Positions 50,501-64,000 of a stretch of DNA of 64,000 bases are shown piece by piece. Made by a program: the position numbers and the translations under genes. Under the pieces are notes generated by a model. That model saw only the letters and a program-made list of their open reading frames with translations. It was not told the origin of the DNA and made no database searches. Every line of letters starts with the position of its first letter. Position 1 is the first letter of the stretch. Source of the DNA: Zonotrichia leucophrys gambelii (lineage: Eukaryota > Chordata > Aves > Passeriformes > Passerellidae); contig NC_088172.1 of NCBI RefSeq assembly GCF_028769735.1, forward strand, positions 90,556,951 through 90,620,950. The letters run 5' to 3'.

Positions 50501-53500
50501 CTAATTCACAGCAGGAGTGCCCTGTGGCATCCTCAAAAATTATATTAAAAATATAAAAGATAAGAAAGGAAAACATAATAATTATATAATCTAATTTTTT
50601 ATGGCTACACAACAAAAATTAAATCCTAATTTTGTAATGTATATGCATAGAACTATTTCTGACACATACCAAAAGCATGAAGCCATCATACACAGGCCTT
50701 TTATTGGAAAGTCTGACAAACTGAAACAGCAAGGGACTCAATACCATATTAGTTAGGTTTCAACTTTATTTAGAAAATGAGTTGCAAGAATAAGCCAGAA
50801 ACATATGGATGGCAGGTTGTTACCCAGGAACAGAGTTAATGCACGAACGGTATTTTTTGATGAACTACTAATCCTACAACTGCTGCAGTCACTCCCCTGC
50901 ACCACTTTAATTAATTAATGCCCAAAAATTGACCACTCTGGTGCATGGCCTGGTTTGCTCAAGGTGTTACTGAACATGCCCACAACACACTAGCAAATGT
51001 AGTCAGAATACAGCAAAGCCATTAAGACCTGAAAACTGCATTGTGCCAAGCCCAAGGAAATGTATAATCAGTAAAACACGAACATCATTACCATGCTTTT
51101 ATCTTTAGCTATATCTTTTGAAGGCAGAAACTTTCTGGCTGCATCTTGAGTTGCTTCCTGAGTAGAAAATTTGGTCCAGCTGCAGTATAGATCAATTATT
51201 ATGGATCAGCTTATCTGTAATTTCACACACAAGAATGAAAGAGTGTTATTCTATACTAACACTGCAAGTAGAAACATCATTTGTGGAATCACATTGCAAA
51301 GGAGTTTTTACAAAGGAAACCCTCAACTGAGAGATCTTCCACTGAGCCATCCCTTTAAAAAATCCATTCAAAAGAGTCTTTCTGAGATGCTTTCCACAGG
51401 TCTTATGATTACACTGAATTTTCTTAAAGCCTAAAGGTTCTTTTGGTGTTGCTGCATTCTCAACACAGCCCCAACACAGTTGAAATATAACCAGAAGATC
51501 TGCAATTCATGTTATTCCACAGGACTGGTAAACCTAGAAAGTTTTTCAGAGAAGGGAAGAGTTTAAAGATTATCTGTCCCAGATGCAGTGGCTGGAGAAA
51601 AATGGGTGATTCCAAAGGAAAAATGAGAACAGATATCCAGGTCCCTGTTTCTGCTAAAAAGAATGAGGATGGATTCACCAGACATTCAAAGGTCAGCTCT
51701 GAGACCTAGTCTGAGACCACACGTTGGGATCAATACAAATGCCTTTCCAGGACAAGGAGGGTTAAGAATAAAGACTAACTCTGAAGAAATACAAAAAAAA
51801 TTAAAGATAGTCCTCCACAATAACTGAAATTTTAGATAGAAATGTAGTTCAACAGAAAAAGGTGTGTATTTCAAAACACCTGAATGGGCTCACGTATATT
51901 CCCTAGGAACCAAGTTCTTTGAAAACAGACAAAGGACTCTTGATTTAAACAACTTGGGAATGCCGGAACCCACCTGAAATTCTTATATGTGATAAACAGC
52001 CTAAACAAAACAAACAAAAAAACCCAAAAGAGTATTTCTTCATTTTAAGAGAAACTGTGCCACAGACTTCATTACATTCTCAGTTTGTCCTTTTATTCCA
52101 GTGTTAAAGACCACTGATGCAGTAAATCCTGTCTAGTAAAAAAAAAAAGCAACACAGAGAAGTACCTTCCAAAAGAGACATGCACAGGCAGAGACTCTGA
52201 GGAAAGAGCCCTTGTTCCAACTATTGCACTCAACCCATGTGCCTCCTTTTTCCCTTAATATCTAGTCTATCTCAAGACCAAGCAAAACTGAAGTATTTAA
52301 TGAACTCCCAGATAAAAATCCTCTTCATTTTCATGGCCATCAACCAAAAATGAGATGCTCCACTTTGCCAGACACACTGAAAACATTGCTTTCAGACAAA
52401 AAAAATACCCTTTGAATATAAAAATTCTAGGCTTAAATATTTCCTTTTCCTAAATTGTACCTTTGTGGGGAAAAACCACAAGAGACTATATTCTGTCTAA
52501 AACTGAGTAACATTTCCTCCCGGACAGGCACTTCTGAGAGCTTAGAGCCAGCAAAAGGCAGGTGGGAGGATCTAAGCCACCTAGATCTAAGGATCTAGAG
52601 CTGACTACAGCTCTAAGTGTATCTTTAGCTCAAATTGACCAGAAGACACACTTGTTCTGCAGAGGGGATCTGCAAAGGCAATTCAATTCCATTCTGCCCC
52701 TTGCAGCTGAGATACAGAGGCCTTTACTTGTCCTCTGTCACTCTTTTACTAACACCATACATATATACTGGCTTATTAGTGAGGGCTATCTCTGCACAGA
52801 GATGCTGCTGACCAGAAATTTCTGCAAAAAATGAGAATTTAGGGAATTTACACAAGTCCAATTTAAATGTACATATTTCATCTGCTAGAATCCAACTCAG
52901 ATTTGAAAAGACAAACAAATAAAACTGGAGATCTGCTACACTTAATATTGTCTCCATAAACAAAGGTGGGAATGAAAGACTCCAAACGTGAATTCACTAT
53001 TTTTATGTAGCTTCTATTTCATGACCATCACCAAGGTACTCCTCATACATGAGAGAGGGAGGGAGAGAGGAAGAAAAAGATTTAATAAATAACAGAGAGG
53101 AAAATCCTGATGACGTTAATCTCAACCACAGTGAAACAATAGCTTGAAAGCACGCCAGGTCTCTCTCAAGTCCCAGGCTGAAGCCCAGCATCCCGCTCAT
53201 TAAAGTAAATAAAATATAACGGTGAATTAAAAAGAAAAATAATAAGAAAGATCACATGAATAATAGAGATAATCTGAGCACAAGTCCAACCAAATGATGT
53301 CAACTATTATTTAATTTTTACTTTGCTCTCTCAGAGACAACACCAGAGAGACCAGGGGGAGGGGGACCCAGGGAAGTAGTGTGTTAAGGAGAGAAAGGCA
53401 AGGATATCCCAGAGGGGTTTTGATAACATAATCACTAAAATAATATATATACATTTAAAAGCCTTTTGACATTATTCCCTTCCAAATATAATACAATGGC

Positions 53501-54051
53501 AAGTCAGGAGGGAAAAAAAAGGTAATATTCAGAACTGCAGGAATATTTACACTGAACAGCTCTGGGCCATTGTATCCCAAATGCATCTTCAGTCAGGATA
53601 GAATTTGGCCCAGTGTGGACAGTTGTTTATATAATTATTGTGTGGGTTAAATCAGTTCTTGACAAAATAAAGATTGACATTAGTTGGTTAAGTCATTCTT
53701 ATTTAATATTATTAGTAGTCAATCAGGGATGAAAATTTGGATGTAAAAAAGATGCTACATCTTTTCTTCTGGTGTAGTGGGAAGCTAATCATAACTGTTT
53801 TGAGAAGTCTTTTACGTCCAAATTCATGGAGATTTTTTTCCTAAACACCTAAGGACAAATTTTAATACAATCTTCTTCACACCAAATCTCAGGAAAGCAT
53901 TCTGGCTTCTGATCAACAGCACCAGAACTGAGATCTTTTAGGAGTACATTCAAAGACCCAGGAGATTTGGTCTGTCACAGACAAAAGAAATCCTACTCCA
54001 TAAGCTCCCTTTGGCAAAGCTTTACCAGGCACTGGCATTAAGCATATATTT

Positions 54052-54066
54052 AAAAAAAAAAAAAAA
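54052..54066. repeat. Poly-A tract (A15)
   Basis: Uninterrupted run of 15 A, not attached to a recognised retroposon body. Confidence 0.85.
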
Positions 54067-56022
54067 TTGTATTAATCAGTATTTGAGTTAAAAACTTTGG
54101 ATTCTCAGAACTCAGGTTGTGCAGGTTACATAAATTTAACTTTTGCACTACCTTGATAATCAGTCCTTACTCTTAAACCCAGAAGGATACCAAATATCAT
54201 GATGATTGCTGGTATCTTCAGTGATGCCAGATTTTCATCTCCAGACACAGAAAAGTCACAGAAAAATAAAAGTGTTACCAAGTACATTTTCATTTCTAAG
54301 CATGGAGCAAAACCTCAGTCACCTTTGTAATCAACCTGTGAATTAATGACAATAAAGACTTTTATGCTGATCTGAATATAATTCTTGTAGAGCTGAAAGG
54401 ACAGTGGCAGGTGGGGGGAACCTGCATGACTATGCATTTCAGTACAGCAAAGCAGATTTACTAATTTTTTTGGCTGCCTTTTCTGTCAATTTGGGTTTTG
54501 ACTTGACTGACCTTTTGTATCACCCTTCCTCAGTATAATATACACATGGAAATTGAGTGTATGAGTAGGCATTCAAATCCAAACTTTGATTCTTGGACAT
54601 GAATAGCACAAGTGAACAAATATTAAAACTACCATATTTTAAGTAAAAAAACAAACAAACAAAACTATAAAAAAAAAATCTCTGCTTCTACCTCAATACA
54701 GAACTGCAACATTCACAAGCTACATATATTAATCAGGAAAGCTGATTGTCCAACCAGACAGCAGGCTAAAAAATATTAACAATTATAAAATATGAATTGC
54801 AAATCACAAGTGCAAAAACCTAAGTATTTATGAACAATCTTCAAACAATGAATTATTAATTGAAGAACTTTGTGAGCAACTTCCTACAGCAAATAAATCA
54901 GAGAATTCTGCAATCTGCACAAACAATTTATTGAATAAATTATTAATTGTGATTCAAGTATTCACTCAGATCTGAATCTTTCTGTTTTAGTTAATCTCTA
55001 TGAAGATTAACCAAAAATCTGCCTAATTCTATTGCCATCCATGATGTAAATTAAAATGTATCCAATACCTATAGTTTTATTGGAAGTAGTCAAGCATGTG
55101 GCAGAAAGATATTGAGGTCATTCAAACTGTAGTCTAATAATCTAATAATCTATTTCACCATAAAGTGAAATTTTGGGTGTGTTAGAAGCACAGTGATATA
55201 TGAGAGGAATTTCAGATACTTGCAATTAATGGACTTCCTGAGAAAATCTGACTGTAACTGCATATATTTATAGTTTTACTTGTAGAAATAAATGCAAAAC
55301 AGATTTGGGAATAAGATCAGATTTCTGTTCTCTTTAAATCTGGAATAGGAGAGAGGTGTTTTGCATGGATTTGCTCAGCATGCCCTCCAAGTCAACCCCT
55401 GCCCTTCTGGGTGAACTTGGCAACTTTGAGCTCATTTGTTCTCATTCTGCCTCAGCTGCCCAAATCTGTAAAGAAGATAACTTCTCTGGGCTGGAGAATA
55501 AACACACTGGGCTGATCAGGGCTTAAGATGAACAGCAAATCATAAGATTGAAAGCCAAAGTAAGGGACTTTGACTTCTAGGAATGAGCATCATGTTTACA
55601 AAACAGGATCACAAACAGCAGCTTTTTATTTCCTTTCTTGACTAGCCTACACCTTCTGCATTTGCAGCTAACATTTATCATTACTGCACTGGTTTAGAAA
55701 TAACCACTCTAAGCTATGGTGAATTCTCAATGTATTGGGTAATACCATAGTAGGAAATAATCAAGAAAAAGAACAGTGTTAACTGCATGGTCCATTATTT
55801 GGGACATACAATAAGCACTCTGCAGAGAAAGAACATCTGTGATGCTGACTGTGGAACATGGGGATCCCTGAACACATCCCAAAACCACACCAGGCAGCAC
55901 AGCAAGCCACAAAACGTGGCTCTGCCGCTCCCAGACCACAGGCAGGGAAAGAATCTATGGCTGTGCTCATAACATATCTGGCATTCTCAACAATCAAGGA
56001 CTGACAGTCAATTTATCATTAC

Positions 56023-56059
<37 letters not shown>
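56023..56059. repeat. (ATT)n microsatellite
   Basis: About 12 uninterrupted TAT/ATT units, preceded by an imperfect attac unit. Long enough to be variable in length between individuals. Confidence 0.92.
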
Positions 56060-59000
56060 GCTGCCCTTAAGGTTTTCAAACACTGTGGGATTTCCTAGCA
56101 TAGTTCTTCATGAGCAGCATAGGCAAGCACATCCAGAAGGGGTTTGGGGAAAACAGGAAACTAGGCAGGCACAGGCAGCTTTTGTTTCACAGAGCAGACA
56201 AAACTTTTCTGAATCATCCTCTTTAATACAAAAGAGCATCTTGAGGTAGAGATGTGGGAAAGGCACATAGATAATGAAGCAACAAGAAATCTCCAGCAAA
56301 TTATTTCTTAATCTCAATTTATTTAAAAAAATGCTAATGAGCACAAGTGTCTATTTCCAACAAAATCTATCTTCACCCACCTAGGAATAGGAAATTGCCC
56401 ATTGAAATGGAATTTGCCCAAGTTAGCTTAAAAACATTGTAGAACAAGTGAAAAGCAAACTTCAATCTCAGTTTGATAGCAAAAATTAGAAAACAGATTT
56501 TAGGTATATTGTTGCTAATTATCTCTGGCCCTTAGAACATAATACTCAGCAACACACGGCTTTTAACTAAGGCTTTTAAAAGTGGTATTAACATTAGATC
56601 ACATTAGGATCTTGCTACAAGTTTCCCCAATAATTTGCAATTTTACTGAAGTCAGCAGAGGTAACTCTGGATTTATACAAGTAGAGTAGTGGTAATAATC
56701 CACTCACTGGCTCTGAGGGTTTAGGTTTGGTTTAAACAGTAGGGCATTAATATTATCATTAGTCACCACCAGAGAATGAGCTGACATAAGTGAGTTCCAA
56801 GAGTGAATACACACAGATATAACTGGGTGCTGTATCAGGAGGAACCACTTTAATTATTTTTAATAAAACCCAGAAATTTATATTTTATTCACCTCTAATT
56901 TACATATCCTACACAAAAAAAAACTTCATCTCAGAGCCATGAGATGCAGAATCTCAGTTCCTACAACTCACCTTCACATCTGTCTTATGTTTGATCAGAA
57001 GGGCTAAGCAGTAACAAGGAAAGGATGACACATTTAGAGTCACATTCCTCCAAATTCTAATGCCCTGTTGAATGCTCTCTCACCTCACATCTCTCTGTTG
57101 CAGCTGGAAATGGTTTTCATGCTTATGTTGCTCTCAGAACAGCAAGAAGGATACTTGCTACAGTTACAGTGAATGCATTCATTTTTTCACTTCAACAATT
57201 TTTTTTTAAATATCTGTTTTGCACTTTCAGTACTCCACAGGAATTTAAAAATGGTAAAGCCATGCATAGAATAAATAGCTTGAGTTTGCTACCTAAATTT
57301 AATTTCTGCTTGTTTCATAGGATGAGTTAATTTGCCATAAAACTTTAACCACTGCTGATCCTGGATTCCAGCATCCATAGCTCCCTACAGAATTTTATTG
57401 CCCCTAATATAATAAAATGTAGTTTAACCTTCACTTCTAATTTCAGAATTAACTACTACAAACCTGACTAAACGGCCTTTTTTATCCCATGCACATTATC
57501 TGCTCATCATTCACCTGAACGGGCCTTCTTTCCACAGCTTAAAGTTCAGTAAGGGGTTCAACAGAAGATTTAGAGTTACAAAGAATTTCTAAGCACAGAA
57601 AAGCTTCCAGAGGAAGAATATCTAAAATATTACTGCAGGAGAAGTCTTCCAAATCTCACACCTCTACAATGCAAAATAATTACAAATTGTTGCTAATTAG
57701 GGATCAGGTGAACTGTGCAGATTAAGTGTAATCTTGCTAATAAATAGGTTTGAGTTATAGTAACACAACAAATGATGCTGTGAACTAAACTTCTGTAAGA
57801 GGTAGAAAACAACCAACTTGTAGCACTGATGGCCCTTAAGAAGGAGATACTCACTAGTCTGAAAATAGGCCTTTTGAAAGCCAGGTAAGACACAGCCACA
57901 AACCCTTTCATGCCCTCCCATGCGTTTCCTTTTGGCAGCACCAAAACCAAACAATCCAGCAGTATTCTCTTCATTTCGATAGGCACATGAAAAGGAATAT
58001 GCTGTTTATTGAAAAGGGAATATTGCAATATTACAGTAAGTGTGTTTGCTTGCAGGATTAAATGAACAAAAAATTAATTAAAAACGGGAAAACATTTTTG
58101 GTCTCCAAACCTGCCTCAGCCAGACTTAAAAATCCCATTAATTCACACTTCCTACTGCCAGTGCCCTGTTGCATGGAATGCCATAGGCACTGTAATGGGC
58201 ACTCACAGTGTGGTTAAAGTGATGAATAAAATCGTTTCATCTCGGTCTAAATCTTGGGCCAGATATTCAGCAATGAAAGCATCTAAGAATTAGCAGATAT
58301 TCTTAAAACCGAGCAGCTTTAGGGATCCACTGTGCCTATTATTGCAGGTTCTCTGCTGTAGCAAGACTACATTACAAAGCTGAAGTAGGGATTAAATGGC
58401 ACAAATCTTAATGCATCTTAAACTTCACACCTCTCATTGCAAGTCCCACAGTTGTGTTCAGAGAATCACTGAGTATACGGGAAATGAAGTTGGACTGGTG
58501 GGCAATTCAGCATCACCCAATATATTTCATTCCACAGACATGGCAAATAGCTCCCTTTGGAGGCTGTGGCTGGCTTGTGCCAGCAGCTCACACTGAAGGC
58601 CTGAGCTGACCCCCACAGGAAGAAAGTTGCTTTGACACGAGACACCTTCTCTGACCTCAGTTTGCCTGTGTTTCCCACCATAAAACATTTCAAGCCTGCC
58701 TTGACTCCCTAAAGCACATCTGTCTCCCACTCCTAATCTGGATAACGCCCTCAAGTTGTCTGAACAACCCTCTACCGACACTCTTTTGTTTCCCCTTCCC
58801 TTATTCTGCTCAATAAAGCTGGCTTTTGGCATATTAAAGCTTAATTTGTTTAAGAACAAACAGTTGGGGGCCTGCATCTCACAGACGAAAGTGACAGATC
58901 ACACGAGGAAACCAAAGACTTCAGGGGCAGAAGATTTGGCAGGTTTGTGTCTCAGCGGAGATGCAGAGCTCATTGTCATGTTTCCAAAAGGCATTACACA

Positions 59001-62000
59001 GGGCTCCAAGGTGGAGCTGTTTACCAATACCGTGATCTCTCCCCAGATGCAGTTGCTACTGCAGCTAATTAAGAGAACAATTAAGACTAAGGCAATCAGT
59101 CAAGTACACAGATTCGACTCATTTTCTCCACTCTCTGATGCTGTGCTGGCTCCCAGAGGGCTAAACCTTATTCACTCATTCAGAAAATGACAGGAAGAAG
59201 CTATTAAATATCTGAAAACCATAAAAATGCAATCATACTGTTCCTGAGCTAAGCCACTCACCAGAGACCAATGCCAGGCAACTTAAGAAACTTGCTGGCC
59301 CCCAGAATTCACATACTTACAAATAAGAAAATTAATCAAAAGCAGTTCAGATCAAAATTTAATTAAAAAGAAAAGGATTGCAGAAGACTTCCTGAGATTT
59401 CTCTGTTTTATGTTTATGACTGATCAATATTACGTGTTATCAGCTCAGTGTATGACAAATTCCACAGGGCATCTTTAAAGAGGAAGTAACAGATTAAATA
59501 TTGAGCTAAACAATTTAATCTCTGCTTTAAAAGGTTTTCAGATATTTGTAAAGGTAAATCCTATTAGAGTATAAATGTCTCCATGTGCTAGTGCTGTAGT
59601 CTTGTCACAGAGGAATTTGTAAACACCAGGAGACAGGCCCTCATTAAATATAAATTTCCTTCTTTTGTAGAACTATTGATGAAAAAAGAGAAAGCATTTA
59701 TGTCTTCAACGGAGCAGGGGAAAGGGTCTTAGGAGTGAGATTTAAATGTATCTATAGATATAAGTAAATATTTATCACACTTCTAGAACAGTCAATGCCA
59801 ACTGGCTCCCTAAATCCATTTAAACCCAACTGAGAGCACTGATCCTTCACGCCTCAGAGTGATGGTGGAAAAGACTCATCTCCTGGAAATAAAAACATAG
59901 TCATTGGTGCCAAGCACTTACAAGAACAGAGAGCTACATGTGATAAAGGAACAAATTAAGGGAAAGGCTAAATCAGAAAATGTACTGCATGCCTATTATA
60001 TATACATATATACTATATGCTATATACACATGCAGGCATACAATAAATACAGTATGTCATGCACACAAAGGTCAGATTGACAATGTAGCTGTTAAAACCA
60101 TGCAATATCAAGGAAAAAGCACAAGGCAGGTGCTCTCAGCTGCAGGGCAGAAATGCAGAAGGTGCACAAGGCCTTCAGAAATACTGCAGCACTCTCCTCT
60201 CTTACCTCGGGGAATGCCTTACCCCACTGACCAACATCTGTTCTGCAACATCTGCACACGTGCATCATCACTGGGACTTGGAGCACACACACCCACACAG
60301 GAGGCATTGTTGGCATTGTTCTAACCCTTGCTGCAGTCCAGAACCATAACCCTGAACACAGAATGCAGTCCAGAATCTGTGCTCACCTACTGTATTGCCC
60401 TGCCCCAAGCACCAAACCCATCTCTAACAAACCAGTAAGTGACCAGCAGGAACACCACCAGTTCCACAAAAACACTTGCTCAAGCGTTTTGCCACCCAGG
60501 CCCACCCCACCACAAGACTGGTGGAACACCAGGCTCCTGCATCCATTCACCCAGAGCCCCACAGGCAGCTTTTCTGTTTCTGAGCTAGTGGGCTTTCTTC
60601 ATTTTGCATTTGGGAATTGGTCTATTTTTTTTTTCTTCCACATTTTATGTGAAAAGGGACAAAAGCAATTAGAGGTTTCACACGGTCTCTTCTCCTATCC
60701 CCCCTCGCCCCCACAACCATTAATCAGCTCTATTCAGTTTCAACCCAAGACAGATAAAGGACAGGAGGAGAAGAAATGTTTTGAACATTTGTTGTGGAAG
60801 GCTGGGTGACTTAAGAAGCAGAAGTACAAAACATATACAAACAAATCTATTGTATATGATGTTGCTGTGGCAAATAAGAACATTAATAAAATGGAACAAT
60901 TTTTCTGTCAAATGGGAACAAAATGACAGTAAGAAAGAATTTAACAGTTTCTCAGTCAAAACTAAATAAACTCCCAAGAGGTAATTTCAAAAACCAATGT
61001 GTTTTAAGTTACAGGAAACTTCTTTAGTACAAAAGTTAATAATGCATAGTTACTGCAGATTTCTGTAAATAAAATCACTAATATTTCAAAATAATGTCTT
61101 TGTTTCAGAGCAAGCCTACATATAACTGTTAAACTTGGCCCTTCCAATTCCCACTCTCCTGACATTTGCATGTGTGGAAAAAGAGATAAAATTTTGTCAT
61201 GACGATGATGACCAGGATGGTCCATCTTTTCCAACCCTGAATTGAGGGATGCCAAATGAACTTCAAAGGAAGTGGTATAAGACGAAAGGGAACTCCCCCC
61301 TTGGTGGTCCTGCCCCAGGACACCAACAACTCTAACAACCAAAGAAGGAATGGAAAAGTTATGGGGGTGGAGACAAAGGGACAAAAGCTCCCCACTGGTG
61401 AGTTTTAAATGACAGCAAGCAATTCAGAAAACCCCATACAACAATCTGGTGTAGGCTAGGAGAACCTGTCCAGGAAATGCCTCTTCACAGATTATCTCCT
61501 GCTGCCCAAGGCAAGCAGCTGCACCAGGTGGAACTGAACTGTGTCTCACTATTATGTTTTATATAATTGATTTTGAGAAGAATATCACCATTACGTATTT
61601 GCCTTCTAACTCCTGTTTAGCCTTAGATTTCTATATCACCCTAACAGCACGATCCAGATGTTTGGGGGCCACAGTTACATAGTTTTGTGAATAGTGGAAA
61701 AGGGAAAAGATCCATGGCCCTGTGTGATTATGTCTCAGTAGAAAACAAGTGGTGCAAAGAAAAACAAGGGGGTTTTCCACCCTGTGTTGGATGGAATCAC
61801 CACAGTGTATGACTAATTATGGTTTTAATATCAATGGCACCCCAACCAAGCTGTTCATTTAACACCTGGGATAAAAGAAAAGGATCAATTTCTACAAAGA
61901 GATCCTCCATCCTCTGCCCTCAACTACTTACCTGGTGCTGAACCTGAGCAGCACCTACTAGGCAAAAATCCACAGGACTCCTTGCAGGCACAGAGATCTG

Positions 62001-62053
62001 GCTATGCACAGCTGGTAAAACTCTGCATCCAGCAGCTCCATGCAAACTCTTAC
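56060..62053. other. Unique non-coding sequence
   Basis: No gene recognised. The 148-codon (60363-60809) and 144-codon (58756-59190) plus frames have no recognisable domain. 56645-56693 (tgaagtcagcagaggtaact, then ctggatttatacaag) resembles the second half of an old palindromic sauropsid repeat. An alternating TA/CA-rich stretch lies at 59995-60030. Confidence 0.5.
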
Positions 62054-62080
62054 ACAGGTTTGCTTTACAGGTTTGCTTTA
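62054..62080. repeat. Two-copy 13-bp tandem duplication
   Basis: Two perfect adjacent copies of acaggtttgcttt, followed by a. Confidence 0.85.
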
Positions 62081-62868
62081 CTGGAGCATGTATGGGAGCT
62101 GCCATGAACAGAATGAACCTGGCTTTCTCTTTCAAGATTAACATTGGGCCTGAATTAGGATTTTTACCTTAATATACTCTAACAGTACACATGCATTACC
62201 TGCCCGTATGAATCTCCCTCCATTAGCACACTTAAGCAACCACTGAACAGATAAGCAGTGGTGTGGGTGTGAAAACAGAGCTTCAGAGGACGCTCATGCC
62301 ACTAGACAGTGGGAAAATATAGAACTGGAAGAAGCAGATACTGTACAGGTTCATCACTTTCTTCAGTTTGCTTCCCTCTGAACTATCCTGTTTCTGATTT
62401 TTGCCAGAGTCTCTCACTCACAAGATACTGAGCAGCTTTACAAAGCAAACAAGAAGGTGCAACTTTACCAGAACATTTAGAAAGGCAAGTATTCCATGTG
62501 CTGCTTCTGCAAAGAGAACAGAAAGCATCATGAATATGTTCAGTACAGCATTTGAGGACATACAGGGCTAATCTGCCTGGAATCCCAAGAATAAAGGAGA
62601 GTTTGCCCTTTAAATGAAAACCATCTCATCTCCTTTGTTGTTTTAAAAGTGTTTGTTAAAAAGCCAGTTCCTTGATATAGTCTCATATTGTGCTATTGAT
62701 TATTATGTGGAACCTCCCACTCCCTTCCAGCTGAAATTTTGCAGGAGTTATGCTTTATAATCAATAGCATGCTTCACACTGAATGGACTTGCCAGAGCAG
62801 CAGCTCTCTTCCAACACCCCCAAGGACAGCTGCAAAAAATGAGCAGCCTACCTCCCGGAGCTATCTAA

Positions 62869-62940
62869 GGACCAGATCCAAACTTCATTGAATTCTATGG
62901 AAAAATTCCCACTGACTTCAATGGGCTTTGGATCAACCCC
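62869..62940. repeat. Imperfect inverted repeat, probable ancient sauropsid element
   Basis: The arm gatccaaacttcattgaa (62875-62892) is the reverse complement of ttcaatgggctttggatc (62917-62934) at 15 of 18 positions, around a core containing cccactgacttcaatggg. This layout fits a short palindromic element found widely in bird and turtle genomes, although I do not assert its database name. It is the clearest of the suspected copies in this window. Confidence 0.5.
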
Positions 62941-63623
62941 CTGCAGAGGAACACTTTTTAAAATAAACATTAGGGAAAAAAAATCATTAGGACTGTAAAG
63001 CCTTTCATATTATCTCCTGGATACATTTTAAAGCGAGAGGGTGGGAATGTGCTCTTTTCTCCTTATTAATGTGTAACTCCCGTTAATGTCAGGAAGAAGT
63101 CATTCAATTGTGAGATTGCAAAGGGGGAAAAAGAAATATGGCCTGGCTTCTACAAAATCAACCTCTGTCTAGACCTAGACTTCATTAGGAAGTTTTAAAA
63201 AATATCAGTTAGCCATACAAAATATCAAAAATCCCTTTAGAAAAAATTAATTTAAAACCCCTTAGATTTGTAAAGCACTTTGACAAAGTATACTATTGGA
63301 ACTGTCTAAAATACAAAGAAGAAAAGGAAAAAAAGAATAAATTACATTCCACATGAGCTTTTGATGAAACATAATATTATGCAGGTTTAAATATTATTAG
63401 AAGAAACATTCAGTTTGTTTCCTATTCTGTGTGCATATCATACTTAGTAGTGTAGGAATAATTCCTGGGGTTTTGCCTCTCCAAATGTGCTTTTACCTGG
63501 GACCTGTTCAGGCTGAGCTCACAGGCAGGTACATACACTACACCCATCCAAAGTGTGCAATCAGAATCATTCCAAAACACAAACTTTCCTCCTGCTCTCA
63601 GAGGAATGACATCCAGGGCTGAG

Positions 63624-63673
63624 TCTGAAACCAGTAGGTTCTGACAGACCAGTAAGCTCTGAAACCAGTAAGG
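63624..63673. repeat. Three-copy short tandem repeat, 16-18 bp units
   Basis: Units at 63624-63639, 63640-63657 and 63658-63673 share tctga, then accagtaag/gg. The first and third are nearly identical (tctgaaaccagta plus ggt or agg). The middle copy has a 2-bp insertion. Confidence 0.75.
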
Positions 63674-64000
63674 TCTGATCATTTCTAGGATCATGATCTG
63701 AGATTTACCATCCATCTTTCCTAGTTCCTAGCAAGACCAATCTCCTGTTGGCAATCCCTCTACAAAAGTCTCATTCTACTCAAGAGCTGCAGATGCATTT
63801 GCTGGCCTCAGTCATCCTTTTAACCTCAGCTTTTAAGTTGCCCCTGCAGACTGCACACAGAAAAAAAAAAGCTCGAGCTTGGTCATGAGTGCTGACTCCA
63901 GTTTGAAGAGGTCACCCACAAAGGAGTGACACTGTCAGGACCACAGGGTGGATGGGCTCCAAGGTAGACTTGGCTCAAGGTTCAGCTGCTTGCAGGCATG

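Larger units (their letters stand above)
43051..56022. other. Unique AT-rich non-coding sequence
   Basis: About 13 kb without a recognised gene. Homopolymer runs include A15 at 54052-54066 and an (AAAC)n stretch at 54644-54665. Possible fragments of an ancient short repeat lie at 44513-44583 (listed separately). A tctaataa unit is repeated around 55132-55151. Confidence 0.5.
62081..64000. other. Unique non-coding sequence at the window end
   Basis: No gene recognised. Holds the inverted-repeat fragment at 62869-62940 and a three-unit repeat at 63624-63673. The 97-codon minus frame at 63422-63715 overlaps the latter and has no recognisable domain. Confidence 0.5.

Noticed and set aside
58756..59190. 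144-codon plus-strand open frame
   Set aside because: No domain, no intron-exon signals consistent with an exon, and overlapped by an opposing frame at its start.
59995..60050. TA/CA-rich stretch as a structured element or promoter
   Set aside because: Simple alternating sequence with no inverted arms of useful length.
60363..60809. 148-codon plus-strand open frame
   Set aside because: Composition is proline- and serine-rich from C-rich DNA and includes a phenylalanine run from poly-T. No domain was recognised.
1..64000. CRISPR array, operon, phage or bacterial system
   Set aside because: No regularly spaced direct repeats, no ribosome-binding-site-led gene strings and no long coding frames. 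The repeats identify vertebrate, bird-type DNA.

Overview
This window looks like non-coding nuclear DNA from a bird, probably of the Neoaves. I find no supportable protein-coding gene, rRNA, tRNA, CRISPR array or bacterial-type operon. The bird assignment rests on CR1 LINE fragments carrying the CR1 3' tail (tatgattct on the sense strand) and on a 600-bp solo LTR of the ERVL-like type that is common in bird genomes. It also rests on the overall texture: AT-rich sequence, few CpGs, many stop codons in all frames and sparse repeats. No exon with recognisable protein homology was found, so the window is either intergenic or inside a very large intron. The sequence alone does not say which.

Layout. 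1-8440: unique AT-rich sequence with three small tandem duplications (4027, 5112, 5709). 8440-8782: remnant of an L2-type LINE reverse transcriptase, plus strand, frameshifted and with stops. 8783-13537: unique sequence with the longest chance ORF (9250-9786) and a possible short ancient repeat (12297-12365). 13538-14147: minus-strand solo LTR, bounded by TG...CA and flanked by a 5-bp AGGTC duplication. 14148-24322: mostly unique, with a short CR1 tail (18388) and a possible MIR-like SINE (23129). 24323-25737: cluster of three CR1 fragments, two minus and one plus. 25738-29784: unique, with a local GC/CpG-richer patch near 28140-28770 and a T10-G13 tract at 29086. 29785-31365: one long, very old CR1 copy on the minus strand. 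31366-42591: unique and AT-rich, with a nested palindrome at 40308-40381. 42592-43050: CR1, minus strand. 43051-64000: unique, with an (ATT)n microsatellite, short tandem duplications and possible ancient palindromic repeat fragments.

The main content is therefore a record of transposon insertions of different ages: L2 and possibly MIR (oldest), then the degraded CR1, younger CR1 copies, and the ERVL-type LTR, which still has its target duplication. The most unusual structural item is the nested inverted repeat near 40.3 kb. I found no evidence for a new biological system. Repeat family calls come from recognition of consensus motifs, not from a database search.
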